Shown here: positions 16,925-18,540 of the stretch, one piece after another
How positions within the stretch are numbered: position 1 is the first letter of the stretch
Layout of the letters: each line of letters opens with the position of its first letter
NCBI GenBank assembly: GCA_036845225.1
Contig: DAIUEJ010000050.1
Coordinates: 1 to 18,540, forward strand
Reading direction: 5' to 3'
Origin: FEN-680 sp036845225
Lineage (GTDB): Bacteria; Actinomycetota; Geothermincolia; Fen-727; Anoxymicrobiaceae
Length of the DNA stretch: 18,540 nucleotides
Notes under the pieces: generated by a model
The model's database searches: none
Told to the model about the DNA's origin: nothing
What the model saw: only the letters and a program-made list of their open reading frames with translations
Made by a program: the position numbers and the translations under genes

Positions 16925-17159
16925 TTACGGCATGAAGCCCACGAAGTCGTGCGCGGAATCGTTGCCCTGGCCCAGATTGTCCTTCATCTCCATGGTGGCA
17001 CGCGAGTTTACTGCAACCGAAAGCGTCTGGCTGTCGGTGGTCATATCGTCCTGCATATAGGTGATTGGTCACATCGGCCGCGGACGAACATGGGTTCAGT
17101 ATGCAGATGTAGGGGTCGAAGCCGGGCCGGCCGGTGTTTTTAGCGTAGCAGAAAGTGGA
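16925..17159 (-). pseudogene. Fragment of a secreted/surface repeat protein, frameshifted
   Basis: Minus-strand frames read STFCYAKNTGRPGFDPYICI followed by LNPCSSAADVT; then, in another frame, ITYMQDDMTTDSQTLSVAV, NSRATMEMKDNLGQGNDSAHDF and VGFMP before TAA at 16925-16927. Together they match the repeat I know from surface proteins of deep-branching Actinomycetota (pattern W-Y-F-A-E-G-T-T-R-P-G-F then Y-I-C-I-Q-N-P, VTITYM, SRATVNV, LG.G.D...DF). The frames join if one A is removed from the AA at 17065-17066. WYFAEGTT has decayed to FCYAKNT. No start codon, signal peptide or remaining repeats are present, so about 78 residues of a longer gene survive. Family recognition is from memory. Confidence 0.6.
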
Positions 17160-17307
17160 GGCCGGGAAGGGCGCCCCTGCCACGCCGCGGCCCGGAGGAG
17201 AAGTATTGCAGTCACCTTGCGAGCCTCCGCCTTTGAAGCAAGCGTTTAGAACGGTCTCCTAGATGCCACAGTAGCCCAACCAGATACAACAGACGAGCCC
17301 GAACTGG

Positions 17308-18335
17308 TTACCGTTTTGATTCTTTGCTCTGCGCCACTTTGCGATAGGCTGACCTGGCAGGCTTCTCTTCGCGACGTTCCTTCGCCCGCGCCGCGCGTAT
17401 GGCACGCGGCACGCGGCTCTTGAAACCGACCCACATCAGCCGCTCCTTCATTGGCCACCAACCTATAAGGAACGCTATGATCACTCCGGGCAATAGCCGG
17501 GATACGATCAGCTTGAACGCGAAAGCCCGGTAAAAACTACTCGGCCGGTTGAGCGAGTAAAGACCGGCAGGCTGTAGGTCGAGTTTATGGATGAATCTTG
17601 CCCTGTAGAGGAGCTGCACCGTAAACTCCGCGAACATTAAGCTCACCAGCGCGAGCCCGGCAGCGATTATGGCCACCGTGATACCGTACTTGCTACCCAG
17701 CGCCCAGACTACTCCCGCCGCTACAACAACTGCGACGCATAGAGAGATGCCCGGGTTTCGAGTCTGCGCGAGCGCCACCACCACCACCCACAGAATGGCT
17801 CCGCCTAGGACAAACGCAAGGAGCTTCCCCCACGCAGCGAGAAAAGGTGGGTCTCCTTCTAGTAGTTCCCGCGATGCGAGGCCAATGGGGAAATGGTCCC
17901 TGGCCCGCTGGGCGGTGGCGCCGGCCGTCCTCGCGATGTACTTGCCCGCCCGGACCGGCAACCTGCCGGTGTACTTCCCTGCCGAAGCGATCTTCCTGGC
18001 CGCGGCGACTGCCGTGTCTTCGATCCAGTCGACCGGGACCAGGATCTTCTGGCGCATCGATCGTTTCGGTTTCTCAGCGGTGGTTTCTCCGGTAACGGGC
18101 GGCTCGGCCTTGCGGCCCTTGATCCTGACCCTGATGCCCTTCCGACCTTCGGCAGTGGCCTTGCTCTCAGCGGACGGCTCTCTCCTTTTCCAGCCAGTCT
18201 TTCGAGCTGTTCCCGGTAGCACGCCGGGCAGTACTGGCCCGCGCCCCTGGGCGGGTCACAGATGCGACAGAAGGACCTTCCGCAACCCGGGCACGGTACC
18301 ATGGTGTCCAATCCAGGATGCTTCGGGCATTCCAT
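17308..18335 (-). CDS. Zinc-finger (B-box-like) multi-pass membrane protein, split by an apparent frameshift
   Basis: Two frames join into one gene. The first (18186-18335) starts MECPKHPG and holds eight ligands in order: C3, H6, C15, C18, C23, C26, C36, C39, a B-box-like zinc module. After REQLERLAGK the sense moves to the -1 frame at a run of four A (18186-18189) and continues RREPSAESK, then a basic linker, about four membrane segments (LLAFVLGGAILWVVVVALA, ISLCVAVVVAAGVVWALG, GITVAIIAAGLALVSLM, VSRLLPGVIIAFLIGWW) and a very basic tail. The second frame alone spans 17308-18222 with a dubious start. Zinc module plus membrane domain is a known arrangement of unknown function. A lost A in the run, or real -1 slippage, would explain the break. 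The ribosome binding site is weak. Confidence 0.72.
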
Positions 18336-18394
18336 CTAGAGAAAACTCACTTCTCGCGCCCCGCGTGACAGCGGGCTGTGTTTCCGGCCTCCCA

Positions 18395-18540
18395 TCACTT
18401 GGCTGGGCTCGTGGATGGCGTCAGAGCGGGCGACGATGAAGGCGGCGGCTGCGGCGCCTGCGGCGTCGTAGACGGGGCCTTTAGCTTTATAGGCCTATGC
18501 ACTTGTGTCCGGTAGCCACTATATGTAGTATACAGCCTTA
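18395..18540 (-). CDS. Possible 3' end of a gene cut by the window edge
   Basis: An open minus-strand frame enters from the edge and ends at TGA (18395-18397). It reads RLYTTYSGYRTQVHRPIKLK and then a Pro/Ser/Thr/Ala-rich tail ending STSPAK. Such a tail would suit an exported or membrane protein. It ends 59 nt before the zinc-finger gene on the same strand. Only 47 residues are visible and the tail comes from GC-rich triplet-like DNA, so it may be chance. No function is proposed. Confidence 0.3.
   Translation of the reverse strand, partial: RLYTTYSGYRTQVHRPIKLKAPSTTPQAPQPPPSSSPALTPSTSPAK

Noticed and set aside
16845..17183. 112-codon minus-strand frame as an intact gene
   Set aside because: Only its first part matches the surface repeat; after the frameshift the frame is meaningless, so it is annotated as a pseudogene.
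17669..18439. Plus-strand frame of 256 codons opposite the membrane protein
   Set aside because: Antisense shadow: the minus strand has clear membrane segments and zinc ligands, the plus frame has none.

Overview
The window is a GC-rich bacterial chromosome segment whose core is a complete de novo pyrimidine (UMP) operon on the minus strand. Gene order and content (pyrR-pyrB-pyrC-carA-carB-pyrK-pyrD-pyrF-pyrE, then gmk-rpoZ-coaBC, with nusB and efp upstream) suggest an Actinomycetota-like genome, probably a deep-branching anaerobic lineage. The NAD-linked PyrD/PyrK pair and the remnant of a surface protein of a type I associate with such lineages fit this. The assignment is inference; no rRNA or other marker is present. 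A run of exactly 100 Ns (4281-4380) shows this is a scaffold from an assembly.

Layout by position. 1-213: a tRNA-Leu(GAG) on the minus strand. 214-603: a small unrecognised protein with an OB-fold-like look. 720-2758: coaBC, rpoZ and gmk, tightly packed, with a possible promoter of their own upstream of gmk. 2887-13493: pyrE, pyrF, a repeat-filled gap, pyrD, pyrK, carB, carA, pyrC, pyrB, pyrR. 13494-13743: the operon leader. 13744-14739: nusB and efp. 14927-16719: a divergent plus-strand pair, a SAM methyltransferase and an M24 peptidase (Xaa-Pro type). 16720-17307: no intact gene, but a 75-bp inverted repeat and a decayed surface-protein fragment. 17308-18335: a zinc-finger/membrane protein gene split by an apparent frameshift. 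18395-18540: possibly the 3' end of another gene.

The genes act together. CarA/CarB make carbamoyl phosphate, PyrB and PyrC make dihydroorotate, PyrD/PyrK oxidise it with NAD, and PyrE and PyrF yield UMP. PyrR is both first gene and regulator. Its leader holds a promoter, a PyrR-binding hairpin at the predicted RNA 5' end, a competing antiterminator and an intrinsic terminator, so UMP-bound PyrR should shut the operon by attenuation. Four gene junctions share an identical 8-nt overlap.

No wholly new system is evident. The most notable items are the PyrR attenuator, an apparent AUC start codon for efp, palindromic repeats placed inside the pyrimidine operon, the frameshifted zinc-finger membrane protein, and the surface-protein pseudogene.
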